This document shows, piece by piece, positions 63,656 through 64,000 of a stretch of 64,000 bases of DNA. Numbering within the stretch: the first letter of the stretch is position 1; each line of letters begins with the position of its first letter. The stretch is from Ariolimax columbianus (taxonomy: Eukaryota > Mollusca > Gastropoda > Stylommatophora > Arionidae). The stretch is from assembly GCA_036924085.1 (NCBI GenBank), contig JAVGWX010000006.1, positions 40,703,246-40,767,245 of the forward strand, written 5' to 3'. The notes below the pieces were generated by a model, which ran no database searches, was not told the origin of the DNA, and worked only from the letters and a program-made list of their open reading frames with translations. The position numbers and the translations under genes are program-made.

Positions 63656-64000
63656 CTTACTGAGAATGTAACCGGGCCAACTACACCTGTGAGCATATAA
63701 CGCACAGCGATCGGGTTTTTCGTAATCGTCGCAATAAGACAACACAAGACAATATGATGAAATCCAATGTGGTACTCTTTAATGTTGAATAGGATTGAAC
63801 CAATTAATGGCAAGATAATCGGTAATCTGTCATATCTACCCTGTCGCTGATTAACCGGTATTGATTGTTCGGCCAATTAATTGGGTTCTCATTTTTGTTT
63901 TTTATTATTATTCCTAGCCATGATCACGTATTAGTAGTATACATACCTAAATCACACAGTTATGCGAATTTATGCGAGAGAGATAGCAGCCAACCAACAT
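63656..64000. other. No recognisable feature at right edge
   Basis: AT-rich. 63935-63972 resembles 46566-46605. No other motif. Confidence 0.35.

Overview
This is a window of animal genomic DNA with no convincing single-copy cellular gene. The long reading frames belong to decayed transposable elements or to tandem repeats that happen to lack stops. Reverse-transcriptase (RT) tails, RNase H domains, tRNA-derived SINEs, mariner relics and abundant GAA, GATA and GTTAA-type simple repeats suggest a large repeat-rich invertebrate genome. A mollusc such as a gastropod is my best guess, by inference only; the sequence does not fix the species.

Families (labels are mine). LINE-A: RT C-terminus ending GRRGATK with a TAAG tail. 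LINE-B: RT with a FIPTLCYQ-type motif. LINE-C: RT with a CCTGA tail. LINE-D: RNase H plus a CGTG-type cysteine cluster, GAA tail. LINE-E: RT with WKLLNRLRTGV and CDCG. LINE-H: RT with LLYGSETW and an ATT tail. LINE-I: B-like RT. LINE-J: second RNase H type. There are also CR1/L2-like and RTE/BovB-like fragments. SINE-S1 is about 360 bp with eight copies; S2 has five or six copies; S4 has one copy; several tRNA-headed SINEs are present.

Layout. 0-5 kb: a SINE, a LINE-H tail blown up by a 16-bp minisatellite, and two mariner relics. 5-8 kb: LINE-I split by LINE-C and LINE-D, ending in a 57-bp minisatellite. 8-15 kb: S1, S2 and minisatellites of 16, 21, 37 and 22 bp. 15-30 kb: SINEs, CR1-like and RT fragments, microsatellites and an array of LINE-D tails. 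30-35 kb: LINE-A, a 93-bp array, an RTE-like RT. 36-46 kb: LINE-J, S2 copies, and LINE-E split by LINE-D. 47-49 kb: LINE-B split by LINE-A, followed by a 30-bp array. 50-55 kb: LINE-D in a GATA-type microsatellite, S1, CR1-like RT, and LINE-B with a 60-bp array. 55-64 kb: RNase H LINE-D, RTE-like RTs, S1, and an RT with a 41-bp array.

Two themes stand out. First, LINEs have landed inside older LINEs; several insertions are flanked by 7-13 bp direct repeats, and removing the insert restores the host reading frame. Second, minisatellites repeatedly arise inside or at the end of LINE 3' coding sequence. Their repeat units are recognisable pieces of RT or RNase H coding DNA, and sister copies of the same LINE lack the array. 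The window looks like a nursery of young minisatellites seeded by dead retrotransposons.
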